Virus record (IMG/VR): IMGVR_UViG_3300002835_001114
Span: 1-23,553 of that record
Origin: a virus
Strand: one strand, 5' to 3'
DNA length: 23,553 nt
Part shown: positions 16,651 through 23,553 of the stretch, piece after piece
Position numbering within the stretch: position 1 is the first letter of the stretch
How the letters are laid out: each line of letters opens with the position of its first letter
The notes under the pieces: model-generated
Databases searched by the model: none
What the model was told of the DNA's origin: nothing
The model's input: only the letters and a program-made list of their open reading frames with translations
Position numbers and translations under genes: made by a program

Positions 16651-18489
16651 TTAGGAGAAATCTACGGTCGCAAGATTTTTAACATACACTCGTATGTCTT
16701 TATTATCAAAACGTATTTGATAAACCTGTGAAGGTTCTGCGTAAATATTATCGTCAATTAATCTAATCTCACGAGTTGCTTTATTGATATACGACTGTGA
16801 CGTTTCTGATGTTGAATATTGTCCACCTACTAAGTTAAAAACTTGTAAATTAGATAAACTTATCACACCTGCGGTATTTTGAATTAACCTTCTTACATCA
16901 GATATGTTTACGTTTTGTCCCATATCACGATTTCCTGGTGTCATATAATTTGAAACTTGATTAATAATTTCAGTAATAACTTGACCTCTATTAACATTTG
17001 ATTCCACAACCACATATATATCAAAAGCTAAGTCGATAACTTTAGCTACATCAATTTGTATGTAGTCATTTATCATTCTATATTTTGAAAGGTAAGTTGC
17101 TAAGTTTGTCTTAAGATTATTAGAAACCGTTTGTGTCAATTTACCATTTTCATCATAAGCTAAAATTTGAACGGTGATTTTATTATCTAATTCAGTAATT
17201 GCAACTTTTGCGGGTGCTCCAAATTTTCCTGGCATCGTATCAATTAATGATTTATAATCGTTTACAGTTACTGCTCTTTTTTGTGCCGCAAAATTAAATG
17301 CCACCATGTTTCTCACTTCTTCTGTTGTTGGTGGGTTTGACCCTCCAATCGCTGCAGTTACATTATTAACCGTTAAAGAATCAATTACATTTGAGTTAAT
17401 TGAACTTGATGGACCATTTACCGAAAAATCAATTGTTCCTACTTGATTGATTACCCCAACACCAACATTTGACGCTAAACCACCACCTGTTCTATATTGG
17501 ACAAAAATTGTTGTATTTGGTTGAACCGTTAACCCTAAACCAATGTTATTTTGGTAATTAGCCAAGTCTAAGTTTATACCTAACTTAGCAAAGTTAGCCA
17601 ATTGAATATTTGGAGTTGTCGTTCCTCCTCCAAATTGAACTTTTAAAAATCCTTCGGGTGTGTATTCGGTAATGAATCTATTTTCAGTTTTAATATATTT
17701 TCCAACTTTAACACCAGCATTATCCACAGGTTTTGTTGGGTCTTCTATGAATACCGTATCTTCAGCCAATGCATCAACTTCATACCATCTATTTGTAGCC
17801 GTTACAAATTCAGTATAATCGGGAACGTTTGGATATCCAGTTCCGTCTTTTTGAATTATAGAATTAACACCTAAAACGTTTCTTTCAGGTAAAAAGAAAT
17901 TAAAGAAAGGAACCACATCGGATGGGTTGATTACTCTTTTAAAAACTTTGGTTGTTCCGTTAACCACAACCTCTTGTTTTGTGATTACGTAATTAATGAT
18001 TTTTTGGTTAGCATCAAAAGTAGGTACTTTAGTTCTATTAACTTCACCTTCTTGGTTATATTGATTAGTGAAGTCAATATCATAAACCGTTTCGAATGAA
18101 TTTCCTCCTCCGTTAAATTGTGAACCCGCTCTTAAAATTCCTAAATATCTAAAATCTTCAGCATCACCTAATGGTGGGACTGTGATTGAAATATTAACCA
18201 CGGCAACGGATGGTCTGTAACCAGGTATTTTTAAACCATAAGTTCTTGCAATATTAAAGATTGAAGACTTCTGTTGGGCATATTGTAATACAGTCTCTTG
18301 TACACTTCTATCAATATGATAATGTAAATTATCGGCAACCGCAGCATTTAAATCCATTAAAACAGAGAATACAGATGCATCATTAAAATTTTGAACGAGC
18401 TCAGGATAATACTGTTTAGTGTAATTAATTAAACCATCTCTGATTGATTCAAAATCCCTATCGGTATAGTTAATTTTATTATTAGCCAT
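16651..18489 (-). CDS. Baseplate wedge protein, T4 gp6-like (Baseplate_J family), 612 aa
   Basis: In T4, gp6 dimers join the six wedges into the inner baseplate ring and control its change of shape; this protein should do the same. The N-terminus (NYTDRDFESIRDGLINYTKQ, then NFNDASVFSVLMDLNAAVAD) matches the start of gp6/J-like wedge proteins. At about 388-418 is the conserved region TTEEVRNMVAFNFAAQKRAV followed by TVNDYKSLI, diagnostic of Baseplate_J. The C-terminal third (NISDVRRLIQNTAGVISLSN) fits the family's last domain. Its length is close to T4 gp6 (660 aa). One base separates it from the gp25-like stop, and gp25-gp6 adjacency is a common arrangement in contractile tails and type VI secretion clusters (TssE-TssF order). 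The start at 18489 is an ATG with MANN. Confidence 0.9.
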   Translation of the reverse strand: MANNKINYTDRDFESIRDGLINYTKQYYPELVQNFNDASVFSVLMDLNAAVADNLHYHIDRSVQETVLQYAQQKSSIFNIARTYGLKIPGYRPSVAVVNISITVPPLGDAEDFRYLGILRAGSQFNGGGNSFETVYDIDFTNQYNQEGEVNRTKVPTFDANQKIINYVITKQEVVVNGTTKVFKRVINPSDVVPFFNFFLPERNVLGVNSIIQKDGTGYPNVPDYTEFVTATNRWYEVDALAEDTVFIEDPTKPVDNAGVKVGKYIKTENRFITEYTPEGFLKVQFGGGTTTPNIQLANFAKLGINLDLANYQNNIGLGLTVQPNTTIFVQYRTGGGLASNVGVGVINQVGTIDFSVNGPSSSINSNVIDSLTVNNVTAAIGGSNPPTTEEVRNMVAFNFAAQKRAVTVNDYKSLIDTMPGKFGAPAKVAITELDNKITVQILAYDENGKLTQTVSNNLKTNLATYLSKYRMINDYIQIDVAKVIDLAFDIYVVVESNVNRGQVITEIINQVSNYMTPGNRDMGQNVNISDVRRLIQNTAGVISLSNLQVFNLVGGQYSTSETSQSYINKATREIRLIDDNIYAEPSQVYQIRFDNKDIRVYVKNLATVDFS

Positions 18490-18490
18490 A

Positions 18491-18955
18491 TTATATGTTA
18501 ATTATAACAAATTGTCGACTACCAAATGCTCTTGCATCATTTGTATAATCAATTTTTATTTTTGCACTATATTCTGCGGTGTTTGCTCCCGGTATACGAT
18601 AAATACTCGCCTGACCCAATAATTCATAGTCTAATTGACCTGAAGTTTCTCCAGCATCGGTATACGATTCTACAGTTATACTATTAATAGTAATATTTGG
18701 GATATACTTACTAATTTGTTCTTCTATTTCAGATTTAATCTCTTCAAAGGTTGCCCCATCTAATGGTTCAAAAATATATTCATACATTCGAGTACCAAAA
18801 TCAGGTAAAAAATACCTAGAACCTCTCCTTGTTAATAACAAGTGAACAAGATTTGCCCTTATTTCTTCATCCGTAGTTTCAGTTAATTTTAAATAATTAC
18901 CCTTTTCACTTTGTATGAATGGAAAATTTATACCATATGTTATTCCGTTAGCCAT
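18491..18955 (-). CDS. Baseplate wedge/sheath-initiator protein, gp25 (GPW/TssE) family, 154 aa
   Basis: gp25-family proteins sit at the top of the wedge and nucleate sheath polymerisation. The sequence has the family core: NLVHLLLTRRGSRYFLPDFG at about 35-54, YEYIFEPLDG at about 58-67 (the loop that carries the EPR signature in TssE; here EPL), and an EEIKSEIEEQISKYIPNITI helix-strand at 71-90, followed by a C-terminal beta hairpin. It is somewhat longer than T4 gp25 (132 aa). It is the first gene after the strong terminator at 19004-19030, and so heads the structural operon; the gap element at 18987-18996 lies 31 nt upstream. No Shine-Dalgarno is visible before the ATG. Confidence 0.9.
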   Translation of the reverse strand: MANGITYGINFPFIQSEKGNYLKLTETTDEEIRANLVHLLLTRRGSRYFLPDFGTRMYEYIFEPLDGATFEEIKSEIEEQISKYIPNITINSITVESYTDAGETSGQLDYELLGQASIYRIPGANTAEYSAKIKIDYTNDARAFGSRQFVIINI

Positions 18956-18986
18956 ATTACATAAATATAGTGTCTCGATATTTTCA

Positions 18987-18996
18987 ATAAATAGTT
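18987..18996. promoter_or_regulatory. Conserved gap element ATAAATAGTT before the structural operon
   Basis: The plus strand reads AATAAATAGTTAT at 18986-18998 (minus strand ATAACTATTTATT). Between this spot and the gp25-like ATG there are 31 nt, and directly upstream in the transcription direction is the terminator of the nrd operon. A promoter for the structural genes must be close by if the terminator works, which makes this element the best candidate in the gap. A second ATAAATA lies at 18961-18967. Confidence 0.5.
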
Positions 18997-19003
18997 ATAA
19001 AAT

Positions 19004-19030
19004 AAAAAATCCCGACATAGTGTCGGGATT
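19004..19030 (-). terminator. Intrinsic terminator after nrdA
   Basis: On the minus strand AATCCCGACA, loop CTA and TGTCGGGATT form a perfect 10-bp stem followed by a run of six T. It begins 11 nt after the nrdA stop and separates the replication/nucleotide genes from the structural genes. No T-run exists on the other side, so it acts in the minus direction only. Confidence 0.93.
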
Positions 19031-19043
19031 AGTGTCGCGATTA
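19018..19043 (-). repeat. 14-bp direct repeat overlapping the nrdA stop and terminator arm
   Basis: TAATCGCGACACTA (minus strand, 19043-19030) and TAATCCCGACACTA (19031-19018) differ at one base and overlap by two. The first copy contains the nrdA stop codon and the second holds the terminator's left arm, so the arm seems to be duplicated. The upstream copy could pair imperfectly with the right arm as a competing hairpin. Confidence 0.7.
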
Positions 19044-21467
19044 AGATGAACAACCAAAACATTCAAAATCAGTATTTGTTGGTTTTGGTGGTAAGTTCAT
19101 TGTCGAGTAATCAACTTGTGGCACCTCAACCTTTTTAGGTTTTTCTCTTTTACTCATGTCAAGTGCCAAATGTTTCGCTCCCGTTGAGATAGCTTTGGTT
19201 CTTACATAATAACAAAGAGTCTTTAAACCTTTTTCCCAAGAGTGGAAGTGTGATGATGTAATTTTAGATAGGGTTGGGTTACCCATATAGATATTCATTG
19301 ACTGTGATTGGTCGATGAATGGTGCTCTATCGGCAGCCATATCAATTAATTGTTTCTGTGAAATCTCCCAAATAGTTTTATACTTAGGTATTAAGTGTTC
19401 AATTCTTTTTACTTTTTTCAAATAATTTTTGTCTTCAGAATCTAAGTAATTATTAAAATTAATATTTTGAATCGACCCTTCATTTAAGATAATTTCATTT
19501 TTTAAATCTTCAGACCAAATACCAATCTTTTCAAAATCATTGATGAGGTATTTGTTAACAATCATAATTTCTCCGCCAACAACTCGTCTATTAAATATTG
19601 CCGAGTGTGCTGGTTCTGTCATTTCATATGAACCTGTTATTTTCGCTGAAGAGGCAACTGGCATCTGTGCGGTAAATAATGAATTACATATACCATAGTC
19701 AGAAACACTTTTCTTTAGTTTGTTCCAATCCCACATTCCTGAAAGTTCTGTTTCATTAACTCCCCACATATCGAATTGGAAAATACCTTTTGACATTGGT
19801 GAATCTTTAAAGAATGAATATGATTCATATTTACCGTTCATACATAACTCATTACTTTCTGTAATCGCAGCGTAATAGATAGTTTCAAAAATATCTTTAT
19901 TTAATTTTTTAGCTTCATCAGATGTGAAAGTATAGTCCATTAAATAAAATACGTCAGCCAAACCTTGTGTTCCAATAGCGATTGCTCGTTGTTCTAACCC
20001 ACCTTTTAATCCTTTTTCGGTTGAGTAATTATTAATGTCGATAACTTTGTTTAGTCCCTTAACGACTTTACGTGTTTCTTCATATAATAAATTGAAATTA
20101 AACTCACCATCTTTAACAAAGTTTTTCAATACCATAGATGATAAAGTACAAATCGCAGTAGTCTTTTCATCGGTATATTGGTAAATCTCATTACACAAGT
20201 TAGATTGTTTAATTACACCAATATTTTGGTGGTTAGTCTTTCTATTTGCATTGTCCTTAGAACATAGATAAGGAACTCCCGTTTCTACTTGTGACTCAAC
20301 AATTTTAGACCATATGTCTTGTGCTTTAACTTTTTTACCAAGACCCATACTTACTGCGGTGTTATATACTTCTTCGTATTCTTCGCCATAACATTCTTGT
20401 AAACCTTTTAATCCCGCCTTTTTAATATCATTAGGACAGAACAAATACCATTCAGCATTATTTTTAACAGCCTTCATAAAATTGTCAGGAATCCAAAGTG
20501 CCGTAAATAAATCACGAGCTCTCAATTCTTCGGCGCCTGTGTTCTTTTTAATATCTAATAAATCAAAGATGTCTTTGTGCCATGGTTCAAGATAGATAGC
20601 AGCACTACCCGGTCTACGTCCTTGCTGATTAAAGAATCTAAGTGATTCATTAACAATCTTTAAGTATTTTAAAAGTCCACCCGCATAACCACCTGAAGTT
20701 GATATTCTACTTTCTTTACTACGGATGTTTGACATTGAAAGTCCGATACCCGCGGCATCTGAAGAGAACGTTGAAATGTCTCTTAGAGTTCCTAACAAAC
20801 CTTCTCTTGAATCCGAGTCGTTATAATGTAATACACAAGATGCTAATTGTGGCACTTTAGTACCTGAGTTAATCATGATTGGTGTTGCCTTAGAAATAAG
20901 TTGATTTGATAAAGAAGTATAATATTCTTTAGCCTGTTCCAACGTTTCTGTAACCCACAATGCAACTCTCATATACATATGTTGTGGTCTTTCAATAACC
21001 TGACCTGTTGGTCTTTTTAACAAATACATTTCTTGTAATGACCTCCAAGCAAAATAATCAAAGTTATAATCATTTTCATGTCTTATAATCGCATCGATGT
21101 TTTCTTCACCATATTGATTTATTTTATTCATCAATTCTTCATGAACTACACCATCTCCGTATAATACTTTCATAGTATCACAAAAACTATCTGAAGTTTC
21201 TTTATGGTAAGATGAAATAGCAACAGATGAAGCAAGTCTTGAATAGTCGTGATGACTTCCGGTATACGCCGCAGCAATTTCATAAATCAACTTATCCAAC
21301 TCTTTAGTTGTGACTTTACCTTCTGTTGGTACAGAAGTAATAACTTTGATGAAAATCTCATCAGAGTTAACGTTTAATCCTTTTGCGGAACGCTTTACTC
21401 GGTTGTAAATTTTTTGTGGGTTAAAGGCCACAAGGTCTCCGTCTCTTTTAATTATTTTTAATGACAT
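19041..21467 (-). CDS. nrdA: Ribonucleotide reductase class Ia, large (alpha) subunit, 808 aa
   Basis: It reduces ribonucleoside diphosphates to deoxy forms with the NrdB radical. Residues of about 3-90 are an ATP-cone allosteric domain (KRDGDLVAFNPQKIYNRV). The barrel holds the catalytic set: C211 (QLASCVLHY) and C440 (AICTLSSMVL) as the redox pair, and N423, C425, E427 in SNLCNEI, with C425 the thiyl-radical residue. Y753-Y754 (CYYVRT) continue the radical path. The C-terminal tail ends in CFGCSS, with C803/C806 as the CxxC shuttle that passes electrons from thioredoxin or glutaredoxin. Words such as PVASSAKITGSYE and EPAHSAIFNRRV are nearer the eukaryotic R1 type than E. coli NrdA. It appears complete, without intein or intron. 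nrdB lies 10 nt upstream. Confidence 0.97.
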   Translation of the reverse strand: MSLKIIKRDGDLVAFNPQKIYNRVKRSAKGLNVNSDEIFIKVITSVPTEGKVTTKELDKLIYEIAAAYTGSHHDYSRLASSVAISSYHKETSDSFCDTMKVLYGDGVVHEELMNKINQYGEENIDAIIRHENDYNFDYFAWRSLQEMYLLKRPTGQVIERPQHMYMRVALWVTETLEQAKEYYTSLSNQLISKATPIMINSGTKVPQLASCVLHYNDSDSREGLLGTLRDISTFSSDAAGIGLSMSNIRSKESRISTSGGYAGGLLKYLKIVNESLRFFNQQGRRPGSAAIYLEPWHKDIFDLLDIKKNTGAEELRARDLFTALWIPDNFMKAVKNNAEWYLFCPNDIKKAGLKGLQECYGEEYEEVYNTAVSMGLGKKVKAQDIWSKIVESQVETGVPYLCSKDNANRKTNHQNIGVIKQSNLCNEIYQYTDEKTTAICTLSSMVLKNFVKDGEFNFNLLYEETRKVVKGLNKVIDINNYSTEKGLKGGLEQRAIAIGTQGLADVFYLMDYTFTSDEAKKLNKDIFETIYYAAITESNELCMNGKYESYSFFKDSPMSKGIFQFDMWGVNETELSGMWDWNKLKKSVSDYGICNSLFTAQMPVASSAKITGSYEMTEPAHSAIFNRRVVGGEIMIVNKYLINDFEKIGIWSEDLKNEIILNEGSIQNINFNNYLDSEDKNYLKKVKRIEHLIPKYKTIWEISQKQLIDMAADRAPFIDQSQSMNIYMGNPTLSKITSSHFHSWEKGLKTLCYYVRTKAISTGAKHLALDMSKREKPKKVEVPQVDYSTMNLPPKPTNTDFECFGCSS

Positions 21468-21477
21468 GTTATAAAAT

Positions 21478-22425
21478 TTAAAAATCGTCTGTGAATGCTA
21501 TAGTTTCGTTTAACTTCGCTTTTTGGTATTCCATCGTTCTAGATTCAAAGAAATTACCTTTAGTTTCAACCGCAATTTGTTCCATGAACTTAAACGGTTG
21601 TTCTACATTAAATTCTTTACTACATCCGAATTTAAGTAAGAGACCATCAACAACAAACTCCAAATATTGTTTCATCAAGTTTGAATTCATACCGATTAAA
21701 GATACCGGTAAGGATTCAGTGATGAATTCTTTTTCGATTTCTAAAGCCGATAATAAAATCTCTTTAATTCTTTTTTCAGATGGTTTTTCTTCCAAGTGGT
21801 TATTCAGCAAGTGAATTGCAAAATCACAATGTAAGTTTTCATCTTTAAAGATAAGTGAGTTAGCATTACATAGTCCTTGCATAATTCCTCTTGATTTCAT
21901 CCAGAAAATAGAACAGAATGAACCTGAAAAGAAGATACCTTCAACAGCCGCAAACGCAACCAATCTTTCTGCGAATGATGCATTTTCAATCCATTCTAAT
22001 GCCCATTTAGCTTTCTTTTGAACCGCAGGTAGTCTATCAATCGCATTGAAACACTCGTCCTTTTCTTTAGCGTTTGAGATGTATGTATCAATCAATAATG
22101 AATACATTAATGAGTGAATGTTTTCCATAGCCAATTGGATTCCGTAGAAAAACTTAGCTTCAGGATACTGTACTTCACGATAGAAGTTTTCGGCCAAGTT
22201 TTCATTTACAATACCATCTGAAGCCGCAAAAAATGATAATACGTTCTTAATAAAGTATTTTTCATTGTCTGTTAGATTTTCCCAATCTCTGATGTCATTG
22301 GTTAAATCTACTTCCTCTGCCGTCCAAAATGCGGCTTGGTGTTGTTTGTAAAATTCCCATATATCGTTGTGTTCAATAGGGAAGATGACGAACCGACCAG
22401 GATTTTCTGTTAATATTTTTTCCAT
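21478..22425 (-). CDS. nrdB: Ribonucleotide reductase class Ia, small (beta) subunit, 315 aa
   Basis: It makes the tyrosyl radical that starts catalysis in NrdA. All expected di-iron ligands are visible: D40 (AEEVDLTND), E101 and H104 ([10 protein letters not shown]), E162 ([10 protein letters not shown]), E196 and H199 (KDENLHCDF). The radical Tyr is Y108 ([12 protein letters not shown]). Spacing and wording follow the mammalian R2/p53R2 type more than E. coli NrdB. The acidic-aromatic C-terminus ends in FTDDF, the usual docking peptide for NrdA. It is somewhat shorter than E. coli NrdB, mostly at the N-terminus. It lies between the helicase gene (15 nt) and nrdA (10 nt), so the operon couples fork opening to dNTP supply. 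Confidence 0.97.
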   Translation of the reverse strand: MEKILTENPGRFVIFPIEHNDIWEFYKQHQAAFWTAEEVDLTNDIRDWENLTDNEKYFIKNVLSFFAASDGIVNENLAENFYREVQYPEAKFFYGIQLAMENIHSLMYSLLIDTYISNAKEKDECFNAIDRLPAVQKKAKWALEWIENASFAERLVAFAAVEGIFFSGSFCSIFWMKSRGIMQGLCNANSLIFKDENLHCDFAIHLLNNHLEEKPSEKRIKEILLSALEIEKEFITESLPVSLIGMNSNLMKQYLEFVVDGLLLKFGCSKEFNVEQPFKFMEQIAVETKGNFFESRTMEYQKAKLNETIAFTDDF

Positions 22426-22440
22426 AATTTTTTAATTAAT

Positions 22441-23553
22441 TTAAGATTGTTGTTCTTTTTGCTTTTTCTTTTCTAAAAGCTCTTTGATTCTATTTCTGTT
22501 TCTATCTTCTTTCTGTTCTTCTAAACCTAAGAAAGTAACACTTTGTTCTGTATCTATTTCAAGCATTGCATTGTCAAATTTACAATTTTCAAACACAATA
22601 CCGTCTTTTCCGATTCTTGATTTTGTAATCGCTATGGTTGCCAAGTTCATTTCTTTTTGTTGTAATGATTTAGCAATCGTAATGATTACGTGACCAACTT
22701 GAGCCTTTTTAATTGACCCCCCCATTTGGTCTGTGGTTACGACATCTGATGAAATCGAATTACGATTTCCTTGTGTTGCCGTCCATCCTGCGATATCCAA
22801 TTCGTGACACATCGCCTCAAATGCTCTCATAACCGAACCTTCACTTTTCCACTCATCTGCCAACATTTTATCAGGAACTACACAATCAATGTAGTCTAAG
22901 ATAATCATATCTACTTTATTACCCTCAGCAATCATTTTTCTAACCTGATTTTTAATCTGATTCATAGTTACTGTATCTGAAGGTAACTTTTTCATTATCA
23001 ATTTATTTTTTCTTGTAGATTGGATGTGTCTTACTTTTTCAATAACATCTTCTCTATTTTCTGTTAAATCGTCAGGGTGAATTCCAGTCCAAAGAGTGAT
23101 GTGTTTTCTTTGGATAATTTTAGGATTGTCTTCAAAAAATATTTGTAAAACATTGTATCCCAAATTAAACGCGTGGTTTGCAATCTTTGTCGTAAATGTA
23201 GACTTACCAACCCCTGTAGGTGCTAATATAACACCAATTTCTCCTTTTGCCAAACCTCCACGAAGAAGATTGTCAATACCGGGAATTCCAATTGGAACTG
23301 GATGTCTATAGTCGTCATCTAAAACCTCTTCAAGGTTAAAGAAAACGTCGGTTGTTCCTTTATCGACCTCACCAACCTGTAACGCTCCTCTTACCATTTC
23401 TTCTAAGTGGTCATAACTTTCAAACTCACCTTTATCAATGATTGATTGAGCCTTTGTCATAACCTTCTGTAATTCTTGTTGTTTACAGAATTTTAATGAC
23501 TTCTCTTGAACAAAGATTGAACCTTCATCAGATACGTCTTTTACTTGTTGTAG
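22441..23553 (-). CDS. DnaB/T4 gp41-like replicative helicase, 5' end outside the window
   Basis: It is a hexameric RecA-fold helicase that unwinds DNA ahead of the phage fork. The frame has no stop from 23460 to the window edge: 31 further codons precede the ATG at 23460, with FVQEKSLKFCKQQELQKV joined directly to MTKAQSIIDKGEF, so that Met is internal. Numbered from that Met: G.PGIDNLLRGGL at 59-70, Walker A APTGVGKST at 80-88, likely catalytic Glu in IFFED at 110, Walker B DMIILDY at 184-190, sensor Gln in ATQGNRNS at 230, and K280/R282 in ITKSRIGKDG as the arginine-finger region. The C-terminus is a charged helix (ELLEKKKQKEQQS). The N-terminal primase/loader-binding domain lies outside the window. 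It is the first gene seen of the helicase-nrdB-nrdA operon. Confidence 0.9.
   Translation of the reverse strand, partial: LQQVKDVSDEGSIFVQEKSLKFCKQQELQKVMTKAQSIIDKGEFESYDHLEEMVRGALQVGEVDKGTTDVFFNLEEVLDDDYRHPVPIGIPGIDNLLRGGLAKGEIGVILAPTGVGKSTFTTKIANHAFNLGYNVLQIFFEDNPKIIQRKHITLWTGIHPDDLTENREDVIEKVRHIQSTRKNKLIMKKLPSDTVTMNQIKNQVRKMIAEGNKVDMIILDYIDCVVPDKMLADEWKSEGSVMRAFEAMCHELDIAGWTATQGNRNSISSDVVTTDQMGGSIKKAQVGHVIITIAKSLQQKEMNLATIAITKSRIGKDGIVFENCKFDNAMLEIDTEQSVTFLGLEEQKEDRNRNRIKELLEKKKQKEQQS

Noticed and set aside
16651-18955. Type VI secretion or tailocin cluster in place of a phage
   Set aside because: The replicative helicase and reductase operon beside the gp25/gp6 pair, and the lack of Tss-type genes, favour a phage.
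19041-21467. Intein or intron in the reductase genes
   Set aside because: Both subunits align without interruption over the catalytic motifs and have normal lengths.
21491-21814. Plus-strand frame opposite nrdB
   Set aside because: It is antisense to a gene with all catalytic residues in place.

Overview
The window looks like part of a large, AT-rich, tailed (contractile, T4-type) bacteriophage genome or a close uncultured relative. Every gene I accept is on the minus strand, so transcription runs from the right end to the left. Genes are packed tightly, often with TAATG or 8-nt stop/start overlaps. I see no tRNA, CRISPR array, insertion sequence or integrase. The host is probably a member of the Bacteroidota, perhaps a flavobacterium. 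This is inferred from SprB-type gliding-adhesin repeats in the fibre-like protein, a PKD domain, and A/T-rich start contexts without Shine-Dalgarno sequences.

Right block (19041-23553), replication and dNTP supply: a DnaB/T4 gp41-like helicase whose 5' end lies outside the window, then nrdB and nrdA (class Ia ribonucleotide reductase, eukaryote-like sequence type). They are spaced 10-15 nt apart and end at a strong intrinsic terminator (19004-19030). The helicase opens DNA at the fork while NrdA/NrdB makes the deoxynucleotides that feed it.

Middle block (7960-18955), baseplate: a gp25/GPW-like sheath-initiator wedge protein, a gp6/Baseplate_J-like wedge protein, a 1632-aa giant with an N-terminal regulatory-like beta domain and an unexpected membrane-like hydrophobic core, two unrecognised beta-rich proteins (583 and 280 aa), and a 380-aa protein with a PKD domain. 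gp25 and gp6 should form the wedge core that starts the sheath. The following genes sit where T4 keeps gp7-gp11 and are probably peripheral baseplate proteins.

Left block (1-7927), baseplate periphery and fibres: a 302-aa protein, a 1119-aa protein with a Thr-Pro linker, a 1005-aa fibre-like protein with about seven SprB-like repeats, and two tiny paralogous one-domain proteins. The 1119- and 1005-aa proteins appear to share a Cys-bounded domain followed by a proline-rich linker and different terminal domains, which suggests modular evolution of host-recognition parts. A further gene probably starts at position 38 and runs off the left end.

The longer intergenic gaps share a short element (ATAAATAGTT on the plus strand, AACTATTTAT on the minus strand), just upstream of three structural genes and, in one case, directly after the terminator. 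It is the best candidate for a late-transcription signal here, though its orientation is puzzling.
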